DNA from: Micromonospora sp. C31
GTDB lineage: Bacteria > Actinomycetota > Actinomycetes > Mycobacteriales > Micromonosporaceae
Assembly: GCF_018070575.1 (NCBI RefSeq)
Contig: NZ_JAGPXN010000015.1
Coordinates: 97,610-161,609, forward strand
DNA length: 64,000 bases
Direction: 5' to 3'
The position numbers and the translations under genes were made by a program. Positions 34,768-42,577 of this stretch are shown one piece after another (position 1 is the stretch's first letter; every line of letters begins with the position of its first letter). The notes beneath the pieces were generated by a model. The model worked only from the letters and a program-made list of their open reading frames with translations, was not told where the DNA came from and ran no database searches.

Positions 34768-35168
34768 CCGCGCCGACGCCACAGCGCTGCCTGGCGGCGG
34801 CCGAGGAGTTGCTGCGCGGTGCCGGCACGTTCGGCGGGGCCGCCGTCGCCGATGGCTGGTGGCCCCGGGCGTGCGCCTGCCTGATCCGGCTCGCCCTCGA
34901 GGGTGGCATCGACGCCTATTGGCGACGGACCAGACCGGCGGTGGCCGGGTGCCGGCAGGGCCGGGCGAAGCAGCTGATGCTGCGTGGCCGGCTCGGTCCC
35001 GGCGTCGTCGTCGCCCGCCGCGTCGCGTTCGCCTGGGCGACCCTGTCGGCCGCCGCCCACCACCACTGCTACGAGCTGGCGCCGACGGCCGCAGAGCTGC
35101 GTCGCCTGCACACCGAGGTGGGTGCCCTGCTCGTCCGGCTCGACGGAGAGGCGCGACCTGGCGGATGA
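34764..35168 (+). CDS. Small helical partner of the ATPase (HEPN-like?)
   Basis: 134 residues from GTG 34764, which overlaps the ATPase stop by GTGA. It is predicted all-helical with conserved-looking blocks WWPRACACLIRLALEGGID, RAKQLMLR and LSAAAHHHCYELAPT. The His-rich block at the start of a helix, followed by YELAPT, is reminiscent of HEPN-like small proteins, but the R-x4-H motif is not clear. Translational coupling with the ATPase indicates a dedicated partner. The function is unknown. Confidence 0.62.
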   Translation: MTAPTPQRCLAAAEELLRGAGTFGGAAVADGWWPRACACLIRLALEGGIDAYWRRTRPAVAGCRQGRAKQLMLRGRLGPGVVVARRVAFAWATLSAAAHHHCYELAPTAAELRRLHTEVGALLVRLDGEARPGG

Positions 35169-35182
35169 CGTGCCGCCAGGTC
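35155..35182. terminator. Bidirectional hairpin overlapping both convergent stops
   Basis: Perfect 10-bp stem (GACCTGGCGG, 35155-35164, pairing with 35173-35182) with an 8-nt loop. It includes the stop of the ATPase partner gene in its loop and reaches the stop of amnD, so it could end transcription from both sides. Confidence 0.65.
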
Positions 35183-35666
35183 AGGGTAGTGCGGCCACGG
35201 CCTGGATTTCGATGAGCAGGTGCGGGTGGGGTAGTTGGTGCACGGCGACGGTGGTGCGGGTGGGGCCGGTGGCGTCGAAGTACTCGGCCCAGACCTGGTT
35301 GTAGCCGCCGAAGTCGTTCATGTTGACCAGGTAGGTGGTGACCTGCACGAGGTCGGTCAGGTCGGCGCCGACTGTCCGTAGCAGGTCGGCGATGTTGTCG
35401 ATGACGGCGCGGGTCTGCGTGCGGATGTCGAGGTTCGTGGTGCCGAACTCGTCGACCTGCACGCCGGCGAAGGTGTTGTCGGGTCGGCGTGACGAGGTGC
35501 CTGAGACGAAGACGAAGCCGCCGGCGACCTTGACGTGGGGGAACGCGCCGCGGGGTACGGCCTTGCCGGCGACGACGTGCGCCTGCGCGCTCCCGCCGCG
35601 GCCGGCGGTCGTGCCCTGGCTCGCGGTCGTGCCCTGGCTTGCGGTCGTGTCGTGGCTTGTGGTCAT
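35181..35666 (-). CDS. amnD: 2-aminomuconate deaminase (RidA/YjgF family)
   Basis: 161 residues from ATG 35664-35666, overlapping the upstream gene by ATGA. Residues ~33-160 are a RidA-fold domain (VAGGFVFVSGTSSRRPDN, TRAVIDNIADLL, VQVTTYLVNMNDF, PHPHLLIEIQAVA). In the 2-aminophenol pathway AmnD, a YjgF-related protein, releases ammonia from 2-aminomuconate to give 4-oxalocrotonate. It is last in the amn/microcompartment operon. The N-terminal ~30 residues are a low-complexity extension (TTASQG repeats) encoded by an 18-bp tandem repeat, not needed for the fold, and possibly a targeting or spacer tail. Confidence 0.85.
   Translation of the reverse strand: MTTSHDTTASQGTTASQGTTAGRGGSAQAHVVAGKAVPRGAFPHVKVAGGFVFVSGTSSRRPDNTFAGVQVDEFGTTNLDIRTQTRAVIDNIADLLRTVGADLTDLVQVTTYLVNMNDFGGYNQVWAEYFDATGPTRTTVAVHQLPHPHLLIEIQAVAALP
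35605..35658. repeat. Three 18-bp tandem repeats in the 5' end of amnD
   Basis: Three consecutive 18-bp units (35605-35622, 35623-35640, 35641-35658). The first two differ at one base and the third by a few. They encode the Thr/Ala/Ser/Gln/Gly-rich N-terminal extension of AmnD. Confidence 0.8.
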
Positions 35667-36436
35667 GCCGATGCTCGCAGGGAGGCGGTGCCGAGGTGTT
35701 CGACGACGGCGCGGACGTGGGCGCCGGGACGCAGCGGGACGGCGGCGGTGGCGGCGCCGGCGAGGAAGACCCAGCCTTCGCGCAGCCGTACGCCGTGGCG
35801 GCCGGCGAGGCGGATGCCTTCGTCCAATGCGCGGCGGGGGTCGCCGAGGATGGCGGCGGTGGAGCCGACCTGCGTGACGCGTCCGTCGATCTCCAGCAGC
35901 ACACCCAGGTTGTCGAGGCCGTCGGGCACCGGCGACCAGGGGCCGATGGTGAAGGCGGCGGCGGAGGTGTTGTCGGCGATCACATCCGGCAGCGAGAAGG
36001 TGAAGTTCGCGTACCGGGAGTCGATGACCTCGATCGCGGGGGCGACCGCGCGGACGGCGTCGGTGAAGTCCCCGACGGGTTCGCCGGGTTCGGGCAGGCG
36101 GTCGAGCAGGAACGCCACCTCCGGCTCCACGCGGGGGTGGATGAAGGCACTGACGTCGAGGGTGCCGCCGTCGGGGACGCGCATGGTGTCGGTGAGGCGA
36201 CCCCAGATGACCTCGTCCACGCCGACCTGGGCCATCTTCGCCTTGCTGGTCAGGCCCATCTTCAACCCGACCAGGCGCTCACCGCGGTCCAGGCGGCGCT
36301 GGATCAGCGCGGTCTGCACCGCGTACGCGGCGTCCACGTCCAAGCCGGTCTCGGCGGCCAACTGCGGGATTGCGGTGGCGGTGTCGGCCGCCACGCCGAG
36401 GCGCTCGGCGATGCCCGGGGTATCCGGCCCGATCAT
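35663..36436 (-). CDS. amnE: 4-oxalocrotonate (2-oxo-3-hexenedioate) decarboxylase
   Basis: 257 residues from ATG 36434-36436, with AAGGAGA upstream. It has the FAH/hydratase-decarboxylase fold: RRLDRGERLVGLKMGLTS, a central VEPEVAFLLD metal site, IEVIDSRY and DNTSAA motifs. This order is shared by DmpH/XylI/NahK decarboxylases and DmpE-type hydratases. Its place beside the deaminase, plus a second hydratase-like copy further up the operon (38480-39271), assigns it as the decarboxylase that turns 4-oxalocrotonate into 2-oxopent-4-enoate. In the known enzymes the decarboxylase and hydratase form a complex. It overlaps both neighbours by four bases. Confidence 0.85.
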   Translation of the reverse strand: MIGPDTPGIAERLGVAADTATAIPQLAAETGLDVDAAYAVQTALIQRRLDRGERLVGLKMGLTSKAKMAQVGVDEVIWGRLTDTMRVPDGGTLDVSAFIHPRVEPEVAFLLDRLPEPGEPVGDFTDAVRAVAPAIEVIDSRYANFTFSLPDVIADNTSAAAFTIGPWSPVPDGLDNLGVLLEIDGRVTQVGSTAAILGDPRRALDEGIRLAGRHGVRLREGWVFLAGAATAAVPLRPGAHVRAVVEHLGTASLRASA

Positions 36437-37488
36437 GATTTCTCCTTGCCGGCGAGGTCCAGTGCCACGTCCACGATCATGTCCTCCTGGCCGCCGACCA
36501 TCCGGCGGCGACCCAACTCGACCAGGATCGAGCGCACGTCCACCCCGTACTTGTCCGAGGCCCGCTCCGCATGCCGGAGGAAACTCGAATACACCCCCGC
36601 GTAGCCGAGCGACAGGGTTTCCCGGTCGACCTGCACGGGCCGGTCCTGCAACGGCCGCACAATGTCGTCCGCGGCATCCATCAGGGCGAACACGTCGCAA
36701 CCGTGCTGCCAGCCGTGCAACTCCGCGACGGCCACGAACACCTCCAACGGCGCGTTGCCCGCCCCGGCGCCCTGCCCCGCCAGGGAGGCATCCACCCGCA
36801 CCGTGCGCCCGTGCGCCGAGCCCAGCGGGCCGTCGCCGGCGATGCGGCCGTGCTCAACCGCCACCACGCTGTTGGCGACACCGAGGGACAGGTTGTGATG
36901 CGCGTGGATACCGATCTGCGTGTCCGGCGCCAACACCTGCCGGTACGCGTCCACGCGTTCGGCCACATCCGACATGAGCAGTCGGCCACCAGAGTCGGTG
37001 ACGTAGACACAGTGCGCCCCGTACGACTCCATCAACTTCGCCTGGGCGGCCAACCCGGCCGGGTCGTTCATGTGCGACATCATCAGGAACCCGGCCACGT
37101 CCATGCCGTTCTCCCGCGCCCACGCGATGTGCTGCGCCGAAATATCCGCCTCCGTGCAGTGGGTGGCGATGCGCACACTCGTCACCCCGAGCGCCTTCGC
37201 CGCCTTCAGATCCGCGATCGTGCCGATCCCCGGCAACAGCAACGTCGTCAGCTTCGCCGACGTCATCACCTCGGCCGCCGCCGCGATCCACTCGGCGTCA
37301 CTGGCCGCACCATGACCGTAGTTCACACTCGAACCGGCCAGACCGTCGCCGTGCGCGACCTCGATCGCGGCCACCCCGGCCGCATCCAACGCGGCGGCGA
37401 TCGTGCGGACCTGTCCGACGGTGTACCGGTGGGCAACGGCGTGCATGCCGTCGCGCAACGTCACGTCCTGAATGTACAGATCAGTCAC
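36433..37488 (-). CDS. amnG: 4-hydroxy-2-oxovalerate aldolase
   Basis: 351 residues from GTG 37486-37488, overlapping the dehydrogenase stop by GTGA. It is a DRE-TIM metallolyase: QDVTLRDGMHAVAHRY at the N-terminus (catalytic Arg/Asp), the metal ligands in GIHAHHNLSLG, and a C-terminal (alpha) segment ending in GGQEDMIVDVALDL that contacts the dehydrogenase. It cleaves 4-hydroxy-2-oxovalerate to pyruvate and acetaldehyde. In DmpFG/BphIJ it forms a channelling complex with the acetylating aldehyde dehydrogenase, which is the adjacent overlapping gene here. Confidence 0.92.
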   Translation of the reverse strand: MTDLYIQDVTLRDGMHAVAHRYTVGQVRTIAAALDAAGVAAIEVAHGDGLAGSSVNYGHGAASDAEWIAAAAEVMTSAKLTTLLLPGIGTIADLKAAKALGVTSVRIATHCTEADISAQHIAWARENGMDVAGFLMMSHMNDPAGLAAQAKLMESYGAHCVYVTDSGGRLLMSDVAERVDAYRQVLAPDTQIGIHAHHNLSLGVANSVVAVEHGRIAGDGPLGSAHGRTVRVDASLAGQGAGAGNAPLEVFVAVAELHGWQHGCDVFALMDAADDIVRPLQDRPVQVDRETLSLGYAGVYSSFLRHAERASDKYGVDVRSILVELGRRRMVGGQEDMIVDVALDLAGKEKS

Positions 37489-38483
37489 CCGGTCACCTCC
37501 ACGACGTCCCGACCTGCACCGTCCCCGCCCGCGCCGTCGCCACCAGCGCCGTCCTGGCGCGTCGCTGGCGATCGCAGTCCGACCAGGCGCTCCGCGGTGC
37601 GCAGCGCGGCTGAGGTCATGATGTCCAGGTTGCCCGCGTACGCCGGCAGATAATGGCCCGCGCCGGAGACCTCCAGGAACACCGACACCTGCAACCCGCT
37701 CAACCGTCGACCCAACGACGGCACATACGCATCCACCCGGTCGAACTGCACGTCCTGCTTCAACCGGTAGCCGGGCACGTACTCCTGCACCGACGCCACC
37801 ATCTCCCCTACGGAGGCCGCGATCGCCGCCCGATCCGCATCGGCGTCCTCGCACAGGCAGTAGACGGTGTCGCGCATCAACAACGGCGGATCCGCCGGGT
37901 TCAACACGATGATCGCCTTACCGCGCTGCGCACCGCCGACGACCTCGATCGCCCGCGCCGTGGTCTCGGTGAACTCGTCGATGTTCGCCCGCGTGCCCGG
38001 ACCCGCCGACCTCGACGCGATCGACGCCACGATCTCCCCGTACGCCACCGGCGCCACCCGACCCACCGCCGCCACGATCGGCACCGTCGCCTGCCCACCA
38101 CACGTCACCATGTTCACGTTGCGCTCGCTTAGGTGCTCGTCCAGGTTCACCGGCGGCACCACATACGGACCGATCGCCGCCGGCGTCAAATCCACCACCA
38201 GCCGACCGTGCGCCGCCAACACCGCATCGTTGCGCCGGTGCGCACCCGCCGACGTGGCATCGAACACCAACTCCACATCCGCGAACTCCGGCATCGCCAC
38301 CAAGCCGTCGACACCCTCGGCCGTGGTCGCCACACCCAACCGCCGCGCCCGCGCCAAACCGTCGGACTCCGGGTCGATGCCCACCATCGCCACCATCCGC
38401 AACGACTCCGACAGCCGCAGCACCTTGATCATCAGATCGGTGCCGATGTTGCCCGACCCGATCACCGCCACGCCGGTGGTCAC
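37485..38483 (-). CDS. amnH: Acetaldehyde dehydrogenase (acylating)
   Basis: 332 residues from GTG 38481-38483, with AAGGAGG upstream. The Rossmann motif GSGNIGTDLM is at the N-terminus. The catalytic Cys lies in VNMVTCGGQAT, followed by EFTETTARAIEVVGG and RDTVYC, as in DmpF/MhpF. It converts acetaldehyde from the aldolase to acetyl-CoA with NAD+ and CoA. It is usually ~300-315 residues. Here the C-terminus carries an extra Gly/Ala/Asp-rich repeat (GAGGDGAGGDGAG) and a short tail, VVEVTG, an unusual flexible extension that may matter for microcompartment targeting. Confidence 0.92.
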   Translation of the reverse strand: MTTGVAVIGSGNIGTDLMIKVLRLSESLRMVAMVGIDPESDGLARARRLGVATTAEGVDGLVAMPEFADVELVFDATSAGAHRRNDAVLAAHGRLVVDLTPAAIGPYVVPPVNLDEHLSERNVNMVTCGGQATVPIVAAVGRVAPVAYGEIVASIASRSAGPGTRANIDEFTETTARAIEVVGGAQRGKAIIVLNPADPPLLMRDTVYCLCEDADADRAAIAASVGEMVASVQEYVPGYRLKQDVQFDRVDAYVPSLGRRLSGLQVSVFLEVSGAGHYLPAYAGNLDIMTSAALRTAERLVGLRSPATRQDGAGGDGAGGDGAGRDVVEVTG

Positions 38484-39271
38484 GACGCCTCCTTGGAGAA
38501 GCACGTGCGGACAGAGCCCAGACCGGAGATCCGCGCCTCGTACGCCGCGCTTGCCGTCACCGGCACCATCGGACCGAGCGCCCCGGAGAGCACCACGTCG
38601 CCCGCGCGCAGCGGATCGCCGGAGCGGGCCATCGTCTGCGCCAGCCACTGCACCGCGTGCAACGGATTACCCAGGCACGCCGCGCCCGCCCCCACCGACA
38701 CCGGCTCACCGCCCTGCTCAAGCACCATCCCGCACAACCGCAGATCCACATCCGCCAGCCGACGCGGCGTCGTGCCCAGCACGAACAGGCCGCTGGAGGC
38801 GTTGTCCGCCACCGTGTCCACGATCGAGATGTCCCACCCCGCCACCCGCGAATCCACGATCTCGATCGCCGGCAACACGTGATCCACCGCCCGGATCACG
38901 TCCGCGCCGGTGATCCGCTCGTCGGGCAGATCCGCGCCCAGCACGAACGCGACCTCCGCCTCCACCCGGGGCTGCAACAGCCGGCCCATCGCAACCTCGG
39001 CCCCGTCGGGCACCGCCATGTCATCCAGCAGCACCCCGAAGTCCGGCTGGAACACCCCGAAGCTCTCCTGCACCGCCCGCGAGGTCAACCCGACCTTCGC
39101 GCCCACCCGCCGGTGACCGGCGTCCAGCCACCGCCGGACCTGGAGCTGCTGCACCTGGTACGCCGTCTCGACGTCACCCTCCGGCAGCAGCCGCCCGCGC
39201 AGCGGCGGGCAGGGCGTGCCGGACTCCCGTGCCTGAAGCAGCTCGCCGGCCGCCAACTCGATGGCGCTCAT
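38480..39271 (-). CDS. amnF: 2-oxopent-4-enoate hydratase
   Basis: 263 residues from ATG 39269-39271, overlapping both neighbours by four bases. It has the FAH-type hydratase fold: HRRVGAKVGLTSRAVQ, VEAEVAFVLG (metal site), IEIVDSRVAGWD and DNASSG. It corresponds to DmpE/MhpD/XylJ. It adds water to 2-oxopent-4-enoate to give 4-hydroxy-2-oxovalerate, the substrate of the aldolase encoded two genes downstream. A paralogue, the decarboxylase, is in the same operon. Confidence 0.88.
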   Translation of the reverse strand: MSAIELAAGELLQARESGTPCPPLRGRLLPEGDVETAYQVQQLQVRRWLDAGHRRVGAKVGLTSRAVQESFGVFQPDFGVLLDDMAVPDGAEVAMGRLLQPRVEAEVAFVLGADLPDERITGADVIRAVDHVLPAIEIVDSRVAGWDISIVDTVADNASSGLFVLGTTPRRLADVDLRLCGMVLEQGGEPVSVGAGAACLGNPLHAVQWLAQTMARSGDPLRAGDVVLSGALGPMVPVTASAAYEARISGLGSVRTCFSKEAS

Positions 39272-40779
39272 GTCAGGTCCACGCAGACGTTGGTGAGTTC
39301 GGAATAGAAACCGAGGGAGTGCACGCCACCCTCACGCCCGATACCCGACGCCTTCACCCCACCGAACGGCGTACGCAGATCCCGCAGGAACCACGTGTTC
39401 ACCCACACGATCCCCGCATCCAACCGCGCCCCCGCCCGATGCGCCCGCCCCACATCCCGCGTCCACACCGCCGCCGCCAACCCGTACTCCGTACCATTCG
39501 CCAACGCGAACGCCTCATCCTCATCATCGAACGGCGCCACATGCACCACCGGCCCGAAGATCTCCTCAGTGTTCGTCCGCGCACCCGCACCCAACCCGGT
39601 CAACACCGTCGGCTGCACAAACGCCCCACCATCACGCCCATCACCAAACGCCGGCACCCCACCCCCGGCCAACACCTGCGCACCCTCACGCCGGGCCAGG
39701 TCGTAGTAGCCGAGCACCTTGTCCCGATGCTGACGCGAGATCAACGGCATGTTCACCGTCGCCTCGTCCGCAGGCCACCCGAACGGCAGCTCAGCGGCCC
39801 GCTCCGCGAGCCGGGCGGTGAACTCCTCGAACACCGGCCGCTGCACATAGATCCGCTCCGTGCACAGACACACCTGACCACCATTGGTGAAACTCGACCG
39901 CACCGACCCCGCCACCGCCGCCTCCAAATCAGCGTCGGCGAACACCAGCCCGGCGTTCTTCCCACCCAACTCGAACGACACCGCCTTCACCCCATCGGCG
40001 GCGGCCCGCATGATCGCACCCCCCGTGGACGATTCACCGGTAAAGGTGATCGCGTCCACCCCCGGATGACGGGTCAAAAACTCCCCCGCCGAGTCCGGCC
40101 CGAAGCCGTGCACCAGGTTGAACACCCCCTCGGGCACCCCCGCGGCAGCCATCACCTCCGCCAACAACGTCGCCGACGCCGGCGTCTCCTCACTCGGCTT
40201 CACCACCACCGCGTTACCGCACGCCAACGCCGGAGCGACCTTCCACGTCAACAACAACAACGGCAGATTCCACGGCACGACCACCGCCACCACACCCACC
40301 GGCTTACGCACCGCGTAGTTCAACGCCCGCCCACCCGACGGCGTGACCGTCGTGAACGACTCCGTCGACGCCGTCGCCACGATCTCCGCGAACGCACGGA
40401 AATTCGCCGCACCACGCGGAACATCCAACGTCCGCGCCTGCGAAATCGACTTACCCGTATCCGCCACCTCAGCGGTCACCAGATCGTCGAAACGACGCTC
40501 CAACTCGACGGCCACCCGACGCAACACCTCGGCGCGCTCCCGCTCCCCCATCCCACCCCACGGCCCACCCAACGCCGCCCGCGCCGCCGCCACCGCATCG
40601 TCCACACACCCCCGATCCGCCTCGACGACCTCGAACACCGCCTCACCCGTCACCGGACTGCGCTTGACGAACCGCCGCCCACCCCCGACGAACTCACCAC
40701 CGACGAAGTTGCGCAGGATCGGTGGGGCGGCGCTCGGGTGGCCGTCGCGCAGGCTCACCGGCCAGGATGACTCGGGCAT
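39268..40779 (-). CDS. amnC: 2-aminomuconic 6-semialdehyde dehydrogenase
   Basis: 503 residues from ATG 40777-40779. It is an ALDH-superfamily protein with all key motifs: VPWNLPLLLLTWKVAPAL, KPSEETPASA, TFTGESSTGG, the Glu in FELGGKNAG and the catalytic Cys in NGGQVCLCTERI. It is close in build to 2-hydroxymuconic and 2-aminomuconic semialdehyde dehydrogenases (DmpC, XylG, AmnC), which oxidise the ring-cleavage aldehyde with NAD+. The dioxygenase pair upstream points to the amino substrate. About 20 extra N-terminal residues (SSWPVSLRDG, then a Pro-rich spacer) precede the usual ALDH start. This could be a shell-targeting peptide. Confidence 0.88.
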   Translation of the reverse strand: MPESSWPVSLRDGHPSAAPPILRNFVGGEFVGGGRRFVKRSPVTGEAVFEVVEADRGCVDDAVAAARAALGGPWGGMGERERAEVLRRVAVELERRFDDLVTAEVADTGKSISQARTLDVPRGAANFRAFAEIVATASTESFTTVTPSGGRALNYAVRKPVGVVAVVVPWNLPLLLLTWKVAPALACGNAVVVKPSEETPASATLLAEVMAAAGVPEGVFNLVHGFGPDSAGEFLTRHPGVDAITFTGESSTGGAIMRAAADGVKAVSFELGGKNAGLVFADADLEAAVAGSVRSSFTNGGQVCLCTERIYVQRPVFEEFTARLAERAAELPFGWPADEATVNMPLISRQHRDKVLGYYDLARREGAQVLAGGGVPAFGDGRDGGAFVQPTVLTGLGAGARTNTEEIFGPVVHVAPFDDEDEAFALANGTEYGLAAAVWTRDVGRAHRAGARLDAGIVWVNTWFLRDLRTPFGGVKASGIGREGGVHSLGFYSELTNVCVDLT

Positions 40780-40799
40780 GCTCAGGTGTCCCTTCGGGT

Positions 40800-41063
40800 T
40801 CAGGTGCTGGTTTCGGTCCGCTCGCTGCCGGGGTCGGCGACGAGCGCGACCACGGCGGCGTCCACGGTGGGCTGGCCGGTCACCGCCGCCGCGGCCTCGT
40901 CGGTGACGACCAGGACGGTGGTGCCGACGCCGACGTTCAGGGGGTCGACGGCGACGAGGTCGGGCCCGTCGCCGCGGGGCCGGACCAGGACGAGCCGCCT
41001 GCCCTGCAACGCCGGCAGGATGCGGTCGGCCCACACCTTGCCGACGACGTCACCGAGCACCAT
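40800..41063 (-). CDS. Microcompartment vertex protein (BMC-P, EutN/CcmL family)
   Basis: 87 residues from ATG 41061-41063, overlapping the preceding BMC-H gene by 14 bp. It has the pentameric vertex pattern: an N-terminal GDVVGKVWADRILPAL strand-helix, a LVLVRP strand, VAVDPLNVGVGTTVLVV and a GQPTVDAAVVALV strand. Five copies cap the twelve vertices of a microcompartment shell. It is the only BMC-P gene in the window and sits between shell hexamer genes and the semialdehyde dehydrogenase. Confidence 0.9.
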   Translation of the reverse strand: MVLGDVVGKVWADRILPALQGRRLVLVRPRGDGPDLVAVDPLNVGVGTTVLVVTDEAAAAVTGQPTVDAAVVALVADPGSERTETST

Positions 41064-41388
41064 CGGTTTCTCCCCGCAGGCCGGCGATGACCTCGCGGAT
41101 GCGGGCCGGTTCGGGCGCGTCCAGCAGGGCCGCCGTGGTCGGGTGCGGCTTCGGGTAGACCTGGGAGCTGCGCAGCTCGCCGTGGGCGCGGATGGCGGCC
41201 TCCCCGGCGGAGACGGCCTGGCGTACGGCGGCGAGGGTGCCCCGGACGGCGACGGCGAGGTAGCCGCTGGTGACCCGTTCCACGGCCACGCACCGGACGT
41301 CGGCGGTCTTGATCATGGCTTCGATTCCCGCCGAGAGCGCCACCAGGCCGCGTGTCTCGACGATTCCGATCGCGTTGTCGGAGGACAT
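41050..41388 (-). CDS. Microcompartment shell hexamer protein (BMC-H), second copy
   Basis: 112 residues from ATG 41386-41388. It has one BMC domain: NAIGIVETRGLVALSAGIEA, then MIKTADVRCVAVERV, then AVAVRGTLAAVRQAVSAGEA. The residues at the usual pore loop are VTSGYL, with a bulky Tyr rather than the small Gly/Ser common in metabolosome hexamers, so its pore may be narrow or selective. A C-terminal extension of ~25 residues (TTAALLDAPEPARIREVI) follows the core. Hexamers tile the shell facets. Confidence 0.9.
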   Translation of the reverse strand: MSSDNAIGIVETRGLVALSAGIEAMIKTADVRCVAVERVTSGYLAVAVRGTLAAVRQAVSAGEAAIRAHGELRSSQVYPKPHPTTAALLDAPEPARIREVIAGLRGETDGAR

Positions 41389-41411
41389 GTCCGATTCTCC
41401 TTACCCGGTTG

Positions 41412-41702
41412 TCAGTTGCCGACGAGGTCAGGCTCGGCGGCGAGCGCGCTCACCGCGTCGCAGGGGCTGGCGAAGACGATCGAGCGCACCGAGCGGCTGC
41501 GCGTCCGGGCGGTCTCCTCGCCGATGTCCACGGCCTCCTCGACGGTGGCGAGGTCGCCGCGCACGGCGACCGCGACGATGCCTCCGCCGAGGCGTACGAC
41601 CTTCGTCACCTCGACCTCGGTGGCCTTCACCATCGCGTCGACGGCGTCGAAGATGGGGGTGTAACCCTCGGCTTCGACGAAGCCCACGGCCACGTTTCGC
41701 AT
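41412..41702 (-). CDS. Microcompartment shell hexamer protein (BMC-H), first copy
   Basis: 96 residues from ATG 41700-41702, almost exactly the minimal BMC-H domain: NVAVGFVEAEGYTPIFDAVD, AMVKATEVEVTKVVRLGGG (pore loop with Gly-Gly-Gly), and AVAVRGDLATVEEAVDIGEE. It ends soon after the core. The Gly-rich pore suggests an open, small-metabolite pore, in contrast to the other copy. It lies 23 bp upstream of the second copy and 35 bp downstream of amnA. Confidence 0.92.
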   Translation of the reverse strand: MRNVAVGFVEAEGYTPIFDAVDAMVKATEVEVTKVVRLGGGIVAVAVRGDLATVEEAVDIGEETARTRSRSVRSIVFASPCDAVSALAAEPDLVGN

Positions 41703-41737
41703 GTCTGCTCCTTGCTCTGGTTGCGGGTCGGCTTCGG

Positions 41738-42577
41738 TCAGGGACGCTCGGGCAGGTTCCAGGACAGGACGGCCGCGCCGGTGCCCCAGATCGGGCCGTA
41801 CGCGTGCAGTTGCGCCGGGCCGCTCGCGGCGCCGGTGCCGGCGGCGAAGGCGAGGGCCCGGAACTGGCTGTCGGCCTGCGCCTGCCGGGCGTAGTCCTCG
41901 CGGACGGCGAGCGCCTCGTCGACCTTGCCGGCGGTGAGCAGGTCGAGTACGCGTGTGTTCCACTGCTCGTGCGCGGGGGTGGCGATGTGGTCCTGCCCGG
42001 GCTCGATCCACTGTTGGATGAGTCCGGAGGACAGGCCGCTCACCACGACCACGGCGGCGCGGACCCCGGCGTCGCGGGCGGCGGCGGCACCGGCCCGGCC
42101 GACGTCGGCGACGGTGTCGGCGTCCGCGTACAGGTTGCAGGAGACCTGCGCCCAGCGCAGCTTGTGCTCCGGGTCGAGCAGCGCCGAGGTGACGATGGTG
42201 CCGGCGTCGATCGGGAATCCCTCGTAGCGGGTGCGGCGGGCCTGTTTGCCGTCGGCCCGCACCCGGTCGGCCCACCGTTCGCTGAACTCCACGTCGAAGC
42301 GCAGGTCATAGCGGAGCAGGCCGTAGTCGTAGGCGTACCAGTTCTCGTCGACGTGTTCGCCGCGCGGGTTCGGGTCGCACTGGAACTGGTGGCCGAGGAC
42401 GGTGAACCACTGGGTGGACAGCAGCAGGACGACGTCCGGCTCCAGCCGGCGCAGCCGCTCGCCCACGTCGCGCGCCGCCGTGGCCAGCGCCGCCCAGCTC
42501 GGTGCGGGGTCCTTCGCCAGCAGGTGGGGCATGCCGGGCAGGAGCGCCCCGGCGACGATTCCGGTCCGGTCAGCCAT
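41738..42577 (-). CDS. amnA: 2-aminophenol 1,6-dioxygenase, alpha (non-catalytic) subunit
   Basis: 279 residues from ATG 42575-42577, overlapping amnB by eight bases. It is a LigB-family class III extradiol dioxygenase fold (GIVAGALLPGMPHLL, VVLLLSTQWFTVLGHQFQ, NPRGEHVDE). The first metal-ligand His position (SPHPPHL in AmnB) is GMPHLL here, and the final catalytic motifs are weaker. This fits the structural alpha subunit of the two-subunit AmnAB enzyme. Together they cleave 2-aminophenol to 2-aminomuconic 6-semialdehyde. Assignment of alpha and beta is by comparison with the Pseudomonas system as I remember it. Confidence 0.85.
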   Translation of the reverse strand: MADRTGIVAGALLPGMPHLLAKDPAPSWAALATAARDVGERLRRLEPDVVLLLSTQWFTVLGHQFQCDPNPRGEHVDENWYAYDYGLLRYDLRFDVEFSERWADRVRADGKQARRTRYEGFPIDAGTIVTSALLDPEHKLRWAQVSCNLYADADTVADVGRAGAAAARDAGVRAAVVVVSGLSSGLIQQWIEPGQDHIATPAHEQWNTRVLDLLTAGKVDEALAVREDYARQAQADSQFRALAFAAGTGAASGPAQLHAYGPIWGTGAAVLSWNLPERP

